Shown piece by piece: positions 1-8,200 of a stretch of DNA of 15,000 nucleotides. Every line of letters starts with the position of its first letter. The first letter of the stretch is position 1. The translations under genes and the position numbers were made by a program. This stretch comes from Botryococcus braunii (lineage: Eukaryota > Chlorophyta > Trebouxiophyceae), in NCBI GenBank assembly GCA_002005505.1, contig KV908370.1, forward strand, positions 398,530-413,529, given 5' to 3'. Under the pieces are notes generated by a model. The model saw only the letters and a list, made by a program, of their open reading frames with translations, was not told the origin of the DNA and searched no databases.

Positions 1-31
1 CAACATACATCCCGATGTTCAGTGAGGGACA

Positions 32-445
32 ATGCGTGCTGCCCAAGACACTGAAACCTGCCTGCAAGCTAAATTGAAGCCAATCTGCCAGGGCTGCACC
101 AAATGTGGCGTGCACGCAAGAAGGATGTGCACCGACTGCTCCGAAACAGGAGCGTGCAAACTCCAACTTAATGCCAAACTGCCCTTACTCCCCACTGCGT
201 TGCAGGGGAAATATGCATGTGTTACGAACAATTTTTCCAAGAAATACTTCCATATAACTTCCCAAGGCATCCTCATTACTTACGTTTTGGATGACGCCAC
301 AGAAAGATTTTGGTTGCCGTCTCATCATGTACAAACACTTTTGAGACAGGCAAATGACCCAATGGTTCCCTTCTTAGACTTAGACCAGCACCGTATCCGC
401 AACTGGGGACCATGCATCCTGCCAAAAGTGCACCAAGCCTCTTAA
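32..445 (+). CDS. Cys-rich ORF of unknown function, possibly spurious
   Basis: A 137-codon plus-strand ORF with an in-frame TGA three codons before its ATG. Residues about 19-43 hold a cluster of cysteines (C-x2-C-x2-C, then C-x2-C-x5-C) that could bind zinc; no known family is recognised. The last 57 codons are antisense to the 3' end of the F-box ORF, so at most one of the two is coding there. It may be an exon of another gene, a zinc-finger-like remnant, or chance. The part left of 276, which overlaps nothing else credible, is the more believable half. Confidence 0.2.
   Translation: MRAAQDTETCLQAKLKPICQGCTKCGVHARRMCTDCSETGACKLQLNAKLPLLPTALQGKYACVTNNFSKKYFHITSQGILITYVLDDATERFWLPSHHVQTLLRQANDPMVPFLDLDQHRIRNWGPCILPKVHQAS
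275..288 (-). other. Candidate 5' splice site at the end of the F-box ORF
   Basis: On the minus strand the sequence reads AAAAC|GTAAGTAA, with the GT at 283-282. It matches the six-base GTAAGT donor consensus perfectly and overlaps the apparent stop codon TAA. The plain reading is that the exon ends at 284 and the stop is intronic. Possible acceptors to the left (for example CAACGCAG around 196-203, or the TTGCAG and TTTCAG cluster around 50-65) are within the window, but none gives a clearly protein-like continuation. Confidence 0.5.
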
Positions 446-1346
446 GGCTTGAAATGCCTGAGAAGAATTTCTTTGGTGACTTGGCTGTCTGTGAATTACG
501 ATTGATAGTGCCAGGAACTTGGCCACAACTTCCTATGATCTCAACATCAAGGGGTTCCTGGCCATCTGGAAGCTGCTGGCCCATCCACACCTGCTTAGAC
601 AGTGGCAGCAAAATGTCAAGCTCCTGGAGCTTGGCAGGACCATTCATTGTGGTATGTCCCTTTGACAGGAGGTGCAAATCGAAAACTAGGAATGGCCTTG
701 CAACTTGTTTTCCAGGCCTACCCATTTTGCCTGCACCTGATGACTGACTAGCTACAGCATTTTGATGTTTGATAAGGAACAGAATGAGGCCAAAAACTGC
801 TGGCCAACATTGCCTATCATTAACATAGAGTTGCACAGATACCTTTCTGACCTTTGGGACAGGCACTAGGAAGAACCATACAGGAGCAGCGCCACTGCAC
901 AATGATGAATTGCGCACCACACCTATCCAGTTTGATCCATGTGGCAATGCCGAAAACAAGCAGGAGGACATGTCAGCATGTCCTTTAGAGTAGTAAGCCA
1001 AGCTTCGATTTGTACTCATCACGTGGTATTCAAAACTTGTGATTTGTCGAATTGTCCCATCCCCTCGTAGCACTGCATACTTTCCAGGATTGGCCTGCTG
1101 AGACCCATCCATGATACTGTTCCTGGTCTTCAAAAGCTGCGTGGCATGAAGCAAACCACAAAGAAAGTCCTCCCCAAAGATGCCGGTGGCCTTTGAAATA
1201 TGAAAATCTCGTTCCTTCTTCACCCTGCCTTCATAGTATTTGAAGAACGAGCGGTTGACGACCTTGAGGACACAAAGGTCACCTATTGTCAGCTTGTCCA
1301 AGATGACATCTTGCACATTGTCGCACAATGTGTCCCAAGAAGTCAT
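276..1346 (-). CDS. F-box-like protein, probably an incomplete gene model (exon continues past a splice donor)
   Basis: An uninterrupted minus-strand frame of 356 codons is read from the ATG at 1346. The frame is open nine codons further upstream, but without an ATG. Residues about 3-45 resemble an F-box: a W-D-x-L start, then V-Q-D-V-I-L-D-K-L, an acidic G-D-L, and V-N-R-S-F-F-K-Y-Y, like the usual L-P-x-D-V-L-x-x-L...V-C-R-x-W pattern. F-box proteins normally act as substrate adaptors of SCF ubiquitin ligases by binding SKP1; applying that here is inference. No LRR, kelch or WD repeats are visible in the remaining ~310 residues, which I do not recognise. The stop codon at 278-276 lies within a perfect donor (C|GTAAGTAA), so the true protein probably continues into an exon left of position 276 or off the window. 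A possible antisense ORF overlaps 276-445. I am fairly sure the frame is coding, moderately sure of the F-box, and unsure of the C-terminus. Confidence 0.6.
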   Translation of the reverse strand: MTSWDTLCDNVQDVILDKLTIGDLCVLKVVNRSFFKYYEGRVKKERDFHISKATGIFGEDFLCGLLHATQLLKTRNSIMDGSQQANPGKYAVLRGDGTIRQITSFEYHVMSTNRSLAYYSKGHADMSSCLFSALPHGSNWIGVVRNSSLCSGAAPVWFFLVPVPKVRKVSVQLYVNDRQCWPAVFGLILFLIKHQNAVASQSSGAGKMGRPGKQVARPFLVFDLHLLSKGHTTMNGPAKLQELDILLPLSKQVWMGQQLPDGQEPLDVEIIGSCGQVPGTINRNSQTAKSPKKFFSGISSLKRLGALLAGCMVPSCGYGAGLSLRREPLGHLPVSKVFVHDETATKIFLWRHPKRK

Positions 1347-2226
1347 TCGAAACAACTGCAGCACAATCACCACAAGATTTTTAGAAAGGAAGAAATTGAA
1401 GGGGGTTTTGAAGTCTTGGCCACGGCCCTCTGCGTCATCCCAGAATCAAGTGCGAATTCAAAGCCGCTTTGCCCTAATGTCCAGAAGCAAATCAGACACA
1501 TTCAAGACAGATTGCTGAGACGTACGCAATTTTCACCTCCATACCTCAGTTGCTTTCTTAGATTTGCGCCCCCCCCGCCCCCCCCCCCCCCCCCCCCAAA
1601 AAAAAAAACACCTCTAGAAATTTCACAGCTTTGCTGCTGACCTCTGAACAGTGCGGAAAGCATCTCCCTTTGCTCCCTTTCAAAGATGAACAAGATTATA
1701 AATTATCAAGCGTCTGGCATTACCTGGTAGACCCGCGGCCGACTGTCTGACCGTGTGCTGATCACGACAAGGAAAATTATCTTTCGCTCTGTGATATTTA
1801 CAATGAAAAGGGCAAGATTTAGATTAATACTCTCCAGAAATGTGTACACTGCTTTCGCAAAGCGCGAATGGCGCTGGTGCTTTTATTCGACGCAGCGAAT
1901 CTGGCACACCAGTTGAAACCCGTCAGTTGCAGAAATTTGCAAAAGAGACGCTAGTGGCGTCAAGCCGCATATTCTTATGCAGTTCAATAGAAAGGATAAT
2001 CCGTTCAACCCCAGGAACCTTAATATAAATGGGTGAAGGCTCGCCCACACGTAAACTTCGAACTATAAACGAACCATACCGTAGCACAGATCGAAATGAG
2101 GTGCTCTCGTCCAACACAGCAACGATTGCGACGTCAAGGATGTTTCTTGCAAAACGAAGCTTTGGTGCTGTGTTTGTCAAGGCATTGGGTGACTGAAGTG
2201 GCTCGGTGTCTCATTTATATCAGAAT
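1347..2226. other. Intergenic stretch without a recognisable gene
   Basis: This stretch lies upstream of the F-box ORF (transcribed leftwards), so its right-hand part should hold that gene's promoter and 5' UTR. I see no ORF that looks like protein, no RNA gene and no convincing core promoter. CTGCAG sits eight bases before the chosen ATG and could be an acceptor of a 5' leader intron. The only structured element is the poly(C)/poly(A) run at 1569-1608. Confidence 0.4.
1569..1608. repeat. Poly(C) run followed by poly(A)
   Basis: Eight C, one G, twenty C, then eleven A. It is the longest of several plus-strand C runs in the window; others lie at 6869-6882, around 7131-7143, around 7372-7383 and around 7706-7714. 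Homopolymer runs of this kind are prone to sequencing and length error, so the exact counts should be treated cautiously. Confidence 0.9.
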
Positions 2227-2338
2227 GGTACCGTTACCGTCACCGTCACCGTCATGGTCTCTGACGGGCCTACTCCATGGGCCCTACTGGCCCGTCAGAG
2301 ACGGTCACTGTCCGACGGTCACCGTCTGACGGTGACCT
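2227..2338. repeat. Imperfect long inverted repeat with a perfect 14-bp stem
   Basis: The left arm carries repeated ACCGTC units and the right arm carries GACGGT units. At the centre, GTCTCTGACGGGCC (2257-2270) pairs perfectly with GGCCCGTCAGAGAC (2289-2302) around an 18-nt loop, which itself contains CCATGG and GGGCCC. The outer arms pair only partly. The structure could form a cruciform in DNA or a hairpin in RNA. It has no terminator-type T run and is not in a gene. Confidence 0.8.
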
Positions 2339-2460
2339 TCCAAACTCAGGGTGTGCGATTAGGATAAGGCTTCGCTCTTTATTTTAAACTTGGCTTCCAG
2401 GCTTCCTAACGATTACTCGTCGGCGGTGACCTTGCCATGACCTGAAGGTATCTGTCCAGA

Positions 2461-2475
2461 CTCTGGACTCCAGAG
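2461..2475. repeat. Short 15-bp palindrome
   Basis: CTCTGGA-C-TCCAGAG is a perfect inverted repeat with a one-base centre. Alone it could be chance; it is noted because it lies between two larger palindromes. Confidence 0.7.
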
Positions 2476-2582
2476 CATTGGAAGGGGGGCCTCGACCGAA
2501 ACCCGAAAGAGGGGTACCTGAAGACTCGACCCCGTGACTCACCGGGGCTGGATTACTGGACATGTATAAAACACCAGGGAAT

Positions 2583-2609
2583 CCCTAAATCCCTGCCAGG
2601 GACTTAGGG
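2583..2609. repeat. 27-bp near-perfect palindrome
   Basis: The 13-base left arm starts CCCTAAATCCCTG and the right arm is its complement with one mismatch, around a single central base. It is the first of three adjacent palindromes. The next is a five-bp stem (GTCCC/GGGAC) at 2614-2628. Confidence 0.75.
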
Positions 2610-2629
2610 TAGGGTCCCGTAATGGGACT

Positions 2630-2669
2630 CCTTTACGGATGGTCCCCATATGGGGACCATCCGTAAAGG
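2630..2669. repeat. Perfect 40-bp palindrome with no spacer
   Basis: The two 20-base arms are exact complements, with CATATG at the centre (axis between 2649 and 2650). The left arm runs CCTTTACGG...TCCCCAT. A spacer-less perfect palindrome of this size is unlikely by chance. It may be a foldback element end, a resolution product, or a protein-binding site. No coding sequence spans it. Confidence 0.85.
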
Positions 2670-3441
2670 GACCATGCATGAGACCTGCCATTAACCGAGA
2701 GGTCCACAGTAAAAGTATGATATAATGGCTTTTAGGTTGCGAAATACGTGTGCGAGAAACCAAGACAATAAGTGCGTTTATGATCACATCTGGACTGTAC
2801 ACTGTAAACCCCGTTCGTGTCATGATAGTACATTTGTTTGCAACATGATTGCAAGGAGTCCACTGCCAGGTTGCCCCGGTCAGGCAGAGCACCTGCTGGT
2901 GTCGGCTGGTAGCGCTTGGGTTCCGGACGTTTCCAAAATGTCATTCTGGGGCCAGCTGGGTTGAAGCAACCAAGGTGGGCTGCTTTTGGATGTTAAAAAT
3001 CACACAGAACAGTGGTGCCCTCCTTTCGAACCCAACAGGCATCATGATAAGCAAAACTCTCTTTAGGTGTTAGCTATATATTGGTATACATTTCAAGAGC
3101 TCACTGTACATGCACGTACGAAGAATCTAGAGCCACACTGACTTTTTCCAAGTCGTCTACTTCCTCAATCAATCTGACCACACATGTCGTTTCCCAAGTC
3201 CGTCTTTGCTGGACCCGGCCAGCTAGCGGGTGGGGGTAGACTCAGGCCCTGAAAAGCCGGATTACTCAAATCTCTCATCATCCTGATATATCATTGGACG
3301 CATATTCGGGAGTCTAAACATTTCTGTTTGCAAAGCCCTTGACCGATTTTGCAAAATGTATGGTCTTCTCTTGACGCGTCACAGATGCCCCAGCGAGAAC
3401 GCAAACAGGTGGAGACGAGAAGTCCCATTGCCATATGGCCC
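2670..3441. other. Intergenic stretch without a recognisable gene
   Basis: Only short, mutually overlapping ORFs in different frames are seen, none protein-like. No RNA gene or repeat unit is evident. The right end runs into the 33-bp minisatellite. Confidence 0.4.
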
Positions 3442-3877
3442 GGGCCCTGATCATCCATGGATAGGGCCCTAATCAATTAGTCATCATCCATGGACAGGGC
3501 CCTAATCAATGACTCATCATCCATGGATAGGGCCCTGATCAATGAGTCATCATCCATGGACAGGGCCTAATCAATGAGTCATCATCCATGGACAGGGCCC
3601 TGATCAATGAGTCATCATCCATGGACAGGGCCCTAATCAATGAGTCATCATCAATGGACAGGGCCCTGATCAATGAGTCATCGTCCTTGGATAGGGTCCT
3701 AATCAATGAGTCATCATCCATGGACAGGGCTCTAATCAATGAGTCATCATCCATGGATAGGACCCTAATCAATGACTCATCATCCATGGACAGGGCCCTA
3801 ATCAATGAGTCATCATCCATGGATAGGGCCCTAATCAATGAGTCATCATCCATGGACAGGGCCCTGATCATCCACGG
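3442..3877. repeat. 33-bp minisatellite, about 13 copies
   Basis: The unit begins GGGCCCTAATCAATGAGTCA and continues with TCATCCATGGACA. About 13 units are present, mostly 33 bp, with scattered substitutions (ACA/ATA, TAATCA/TGATCA, GAGTCA/GACTCA) and one single-base deletion near 3566. Because 33 is divisible by three, both strands stay open: plus-strand frames repeat M-D-R-A-L-I-N-E-S-S-S and minus-strand frames repeat I-R-A-L-S-M-D-D-D-S-L. These are treated as repeat artefacts, not genes. Most units carry TGA(G/C)TCA, the core of AP-1/bZIP sites, and GGGCCC. Confidence 0.95.
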
Positions 3878-4294
3878 ATCATTACTCCGGGGGGAACACT
3901 TTGAGACAATATAAACAGAAAAAAATACTCATGGATAGTACTAGTATTGGCATCGTCAATTAGCTAAAGCTACTTCTTGGTCTTCACAAGGCCTACGACC
4001 AGAATCTTTTGGATAAATTCACTCTGCCTGCCTTTTAGACTTCCAATGCTTGCATCTGATCTGGACCAAGCATCTTAAAAATATCCTGCTGAGGGATCTA
4101 CCTTAAATGAATTGCTTCAGCAAGCACAGCATCCCCTATCTACTGCATATGCACACATATGTCTCTATCCGCGAGTGTGGCCTGATCCACAGTACCAGCA
4201 AATACCTCAGGAAAAGGAAGATGGGGGCCAGACCCTTCAACTCCCACCCAAAGAACCCCGGCAATTTGAGCCCGTGGCTTCAACGTCTTTCACC
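3878..4294. other. Intergenic stretch without a recognisable gene
   Basis: No supportable gene is seen. Between about 3964 and 4040 a plus-strand frame reads L-H-K-A-Y-D-Q-N-L-L-D-K-F before a stop, which faintly recalls the KAxD region of retroelement reverse transcriptases. It is too short to call. Confidence 0.35.
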
Positions 4295-4474
4295 CTACAC
4301 AGTACCTGCAGTATCTACACAGTACTTGCGGTATCTACACAGTACCTGTAGTACACACAAAGTACCTGCAGTATCTACACAGTACCTGCAGTGTCTACAC
4401 AGTACCTGCAGGAACTACACAGTACCTGCAGTATCTAAACAGTACCTGCGGTATCTACAACAGTACCTGTCTCC
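4295..4474. repeat. 20-bp minisatellite, nine copies
   Basis: Nine head-to-tail units of CTACACAGTACCTGCAGTAT with substitutions; the last unit has an extra A. A 150-codon plus-strand ORF passes through it, but its sequence there is only the translated repeat. Confidence 0.93.
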
Positions 4475-4796
4475 GCGCACAAGGGTACATATCAGCCAGG
4501 GTGTCACCAAACCCATGGCCACACTGAGCAAAATGCACTGTTTGACTCCCCGAGGATAGGCATGCCGCATGATTCCAATTGCAGCCTTCTCACCTTGTTA
4601 GATGCAATCTTCGGCTGTATAAGTATGTGACCCAGACTTCAGCTGTCCCACATAAGTTTCAGAGTCCTTACCAGATGATCACCAGCTAATTAACGGCTGA
4701 TCGAACAAATGACAAGGTCATAGTTGAACTCTGAAAAACAATACTACTAGTACTACAGTCTTTCTGAAACTTTGGACCATGCCCCCACCGTCCGCA
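4475..4796. other. Spacer downstream of eEFSec, nothing recognised
   Basis: This is the left part of the region 3' to the eEFSec stop codon, which is transcribed leftwards. No gene, RNA or clear polyadenylation hexamer (AATAAA on the minus strand) was found. The end of the transcript therefore cannot be placed. Confidence 0.35.
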
Positions 4797-5043
4797 ACCC
4801 TCTCCCTCTCCTTCTCCCAGTCTCCCGCTCCCTCCCCCTACTCTTTTCTGTCCCTCCCCCATTCCCCCCACCCTTTCGCCCCTTCTTGCCCCGTTCCCCC
4901 TTCTCTCTTCCACCCGCCCCCCCCCCTCTCCCCCATTTTCCCACTGCGTCCCCCATCTCACCTGCTTTGTACCCCCTCTCACATGCTCTCTCCCCCTCCC
5001 CCCCCCTTCCCTCTCTCTCTCTCTCTCCCTCCGTCACACCCTG
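4797..5043. repeat. Pyrimidine-rich tract, CCCTCTCC-type
   Basis: On the plus strand almost every base is C or T, with runs of C and a (CT)n core around 5010-5030. In eEFSec sense orientation it is a purine-rich tract starting about 70 bases after the stop codon, so it would lie in or just beyond the 3' UTR. The long ORFs on both strands here (Pro/Ser/Leu-rich or Gly/Glu/Arg-rich) are products of the low complexity. Confidence 0.85.
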
Positions 5044-5111
5044 TCTATCCTCATTTTTGCGACACCATGCACCACCCATGTGAGTGGGCAAGTCGCTTGA
5101 TTGGACCAATA

Positions 5112-5285
5112 TTATTGCACCATCCTGCGCTTGGTTTCATCGTACATGTACCGCTTGAAGGACAGTGTGATGGTGGCGCTTTCCTTGTTGGACAGTGACA
5201 CTCCTCCCGGGAAGTGAACCTTGAACTTCCCTTTCTTTCCAAAAGAGCCCTCGATTGTGCCCACCTCCCCCGCCCCGCTCTTCAC
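5112..5285 (-). CDS. EEFSEC: eEFSec exon 9: C-terminal part of domain 4 and stop
   Basis: Residues 514-570 and TAA at 5114-5112. VKSGAGEVGTIEGSFGKKGK and FKVHFPGG match the family, and the protein ends ITLSFKRYMYDETKRRMVQ. Between PGG and the LSFKRY strand there are only about ten residues; human eEFSec has several dozen there, including a basic cluster. The acceptor is GGACGCAG|GTG, about 45 bases from the long GGGAA/TTCCC tract of intron 8. Confidence 0.94.
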   Translation of the reverse strand: MKSGAGEVGTIEGSFGKKGKFKVHFPGGVSLSNKESATITLSFKRYMYDETKRRMVQ

Positions 5286-8200
5286 CTGCGTCCGGTGCAG
5301 CACGATTGAAGACGACACAAAAAAGGAATGGAAAGGAAAAGAAAGGAAAGGGAAGGAAGGGAAAGGAAAGGGAAGGGAAGGGAAGGGAAGGGAAGGAAAG
5401 GAAAGGAAAGGAAAGGAAAGGAAAGGGAAGGGAAGGGAAGGGAAGGGAAGGGAAGGGAAGGGAAGGGAAGGGAAGGGAAGGGAAGGGAAGGGAAGGGAAG
5501 GGAAGGGAAGGGAAGGGAAGGGAATGGCAGGGAAGTGAAGGGAAGGGAACGGAAGTGAAGGGAAGGGAACGGAAGGGAAGGGAAGGGAAGGGAAGGGAAG
5601 GGAAGGGAAGGGAAGGGAATGGCAGGGAAGTGAAGGGAAGGGAACGGAAGTGAAGGGAAGGGAACGGAAGTGAAGGGAAGGGAACGGAAGGGAAGGACAT
5701 GACAGATTATTGTTGTCACCACGTCGCAACAAATCATCATCTTATACCAAGTCACAACAGGTTATCATCTCATACCAGGTCACAGCAAATCCACATCGCC
5801 TGACAGGTCTCAACCATTGCCACTATGTGACAACACATCATCATTGTCACACAATGTCACAACACGTCATAATTGCCTCTATGTCACAACAGCAATATGG
5901 GGACCATGTCACAAGTTCATCATTGTGTCACAGCAATATGTCACTATGTCAATATGTCACTATGTCAGCAATATGTCACTATGTCACTATGTCAATATCG
6001 CACTATGTCACAGCAGCACCATTGCCACACCATGTCACAACATCACCACTGGCAGCAAGCCACAACCACATCATGGTCACAATGTCACTCCCACTGAAAA
6101 GCATTGCTACAGCTATTCGAAGGGGATCCACGGGGGAAGGCAAAACAATTGACTTTTTCGGGACCTTCCATCTTTTCCCCCTTAGAAATTGGAGAGTGAT
6201 TCGAGTTGCGCTGTAAGGAGGAGCAAATGTCGGTCAGCTTCATTACTGCTGCCGCAGAGGGTCGCCAGCTGGCGCTCGCCCGGGTGTGACTGGTCGCTTG
6301 ACACATTTGGGATTTGGGTCCTTAAAACAGTGCGCCACTCAAAATCCCACTCTTGCAAGGAGGAGCAGGAGGAGGAGGAGGAGGAGGAGGAGGAGGAGGA
6401 GGAGCAGAACCATAATCGCGCTCTCGTAAAAGAGAAGATTTGGGATAGTTCTTTCAATTCCACTCTTTGTAAAGAACAGGAAGATTATATATGTCCAGCC
6501 ACCAGAGGCTCGTGACAAGGGATAAGCTGCCACAGCAAAACCAGAACTTGCAATGGGAGTGGGGGAGCCCACCTTCATGCCGCAGAACAAGGAGATGTCG
6601 CTTTCCTTTTTGAGCATCCCATGGCAGATGGCCGTCTTGCCATCCTCTAGCACGCGCTCGATTCTGCCCGACTTCTGCTTGGTCTTGTAGATAAGAAGCT
6701 GGGTGTGTGCCGAGGTGGCCGGTCCCTCCAGTAGCCTAACTAGGCGCCCCGAGAACGCCAGCCGGCACGTGGCCGAGCTTACGTTTGCATCCAGCTTTGC
6801 CCCGATCACGAGGGAGTCCTGGCAAGGAAGCGGTGTCAGAATTTGAAAGAGAATCTCCACACATCTCTCCCCCCCCCCCCCCGGCGGTTGTTTGTTTTTC
6901 CGTCTCATATTTCTCCATCTTACATTTGGGACAAGCCCGTGGGGCTCAGGAGGGACCACATCCTGAAGCGGTTGCTCCCCTCCCTGAGAGATCCCTCACA
7001 CCCTCCGCTTTGAAGAGATCCCTCAGGTCCCCCATCCTGAAGCGGTTGCATAACCGTCCTCTTCGAGAAGCAATTCTTCAAGGAAAGACGCACTCTTCCA
7101 ACCTCGGTGGCACACATCCTGAAGCGGTTGCCCCCCCCCCCTCCCCGGGATGATCGGACCAGGAGGATGGGCCTCTGCTGAGGAACTGTGAAGCGTGAGT
7201 ACTCGATCATTAGTAATCCGAATCCGCCAACGCAAAAGGGCTGTGTTCATGATCGAGGGTGCTCTTTGAACCATCTGAACAATAGGATACTATCAACGAC
7301 ATACTATATACTATGTATCATATACTATACATGATGTGATATGGTTTGGAACTCTGCTAGCTCCCCCAGCACCCCCCCCCCCCGGGGGGCCCCCAACAGC
7401 CTTCCTCTCCCCCATGTCCTCTATCCTTCAATTTTCCCCTTCCTTTACCACTTCCCTTCCCCCTTCCTTCCTGGTCCAGACACCGCCACACACTGCCACC
7501 AGGCAGGACCAAGATCGCTGAGCCCTTTTGTCATCGAAGTCTCATAAAAGTGTAGTCTTCATCTTTGTGCAGCACATACAATCTGTATCGCCCCGCTCGT
7601 TGACTGCAAATCTTGCACAGATCCAAAACAAACTGTTTAGAAGACCTTGCCAGAACTTAATGGGCAGACAGTAACCGATGGACGTCTTTTTCCACACACA
7701 CACACCCCCCCCCCGGGGGCCAAGATACAGAAGAGTCGATGGATTAGAAGAATTTTTAAAAGGATTAAAAGACAGGAAGCCATATGGATTTGGAAACGCA
7801 ATGTGGCAGGAGATGAGGAACAGCAGGGTGTTGCGCAAAGAACGGTGGTACCGCGGGAGCGCTGACAGGATGCTGAAATCGCAAAAGAGCCCACTGGGGA
7901 CCGTGGTGGACTGCAGCCGCCCCGAGCCCCTCCTCAGTGCCCCGCTCCCCTGCGCGGGGCCGCCCCTCATTGCCGTACAATTCGTCTTGCCAGATGTATT
8001 CCCTCTTCATGTCAAACTGGTCCTTCTGCATCCCGCAGGCCCCAATCCTCCAAACTCATATCCGATCGTGTTGGCAGGGGTCCCCCCCCCTTTTTTGATA
8101 GAGATATCCTCTTTGTTGAGAGTATTCAAACGCTTAATCCAAAGAGAGAAGTGAGATAGACTTTGAAGGGAAAAGTTAAATACCGTATTCGCTCTATTGA

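Noticed and set aside
1995..2035. GTTCAA-type box suggesting a tRNA gene (also near 3025)
   Set aside because: No acceptor stem, anticodon arm or A box could be paired around either site.
3539..3914. ORFs repeating D-R-A-L-I-N-E-S-S-S or R-A-L-S-M-D-D-D-S
   Set aside because: The 33-bp unit is a multiple of three, so both strands stay open; there is no unique sequence outside the array to support a gene.
3964..4040. Short frame with KAYD...LLDKF, like a reverse-transcriptase motif
   Set aside because: Only about 20 residues before a stop, spacing does not fit the known motif, and no other RT blocks are seen in any frame nearby.
3442..4474. Possible CRISPR array
   Set aside because: The repeats are head-to-tail minisatellites without unique spacers, in a eukaryotic genome.
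5112..5755. Long Phe-Pro-Ser (minus) and Lys-Gly-Glu (plus) ORFs of 105-206 codons
   Set aside because: They are translations of the GGGAA/TTCCC tract; only the exon 9 part of one of them (5112-5285) is real coding sequence.
6357..6405. Poly-Glu, poly-Ser and poly-Leu segments as a coding exon
   Set aside because: Simple (GGA)n repeat inside eEFSec intron 8, with no splice sites in phase.
7678..8154. 158-codon plus-strand ORF
   Set aside because: It is antisense to eEFSec exon 7, whose frame is supported by homology and splice phase.
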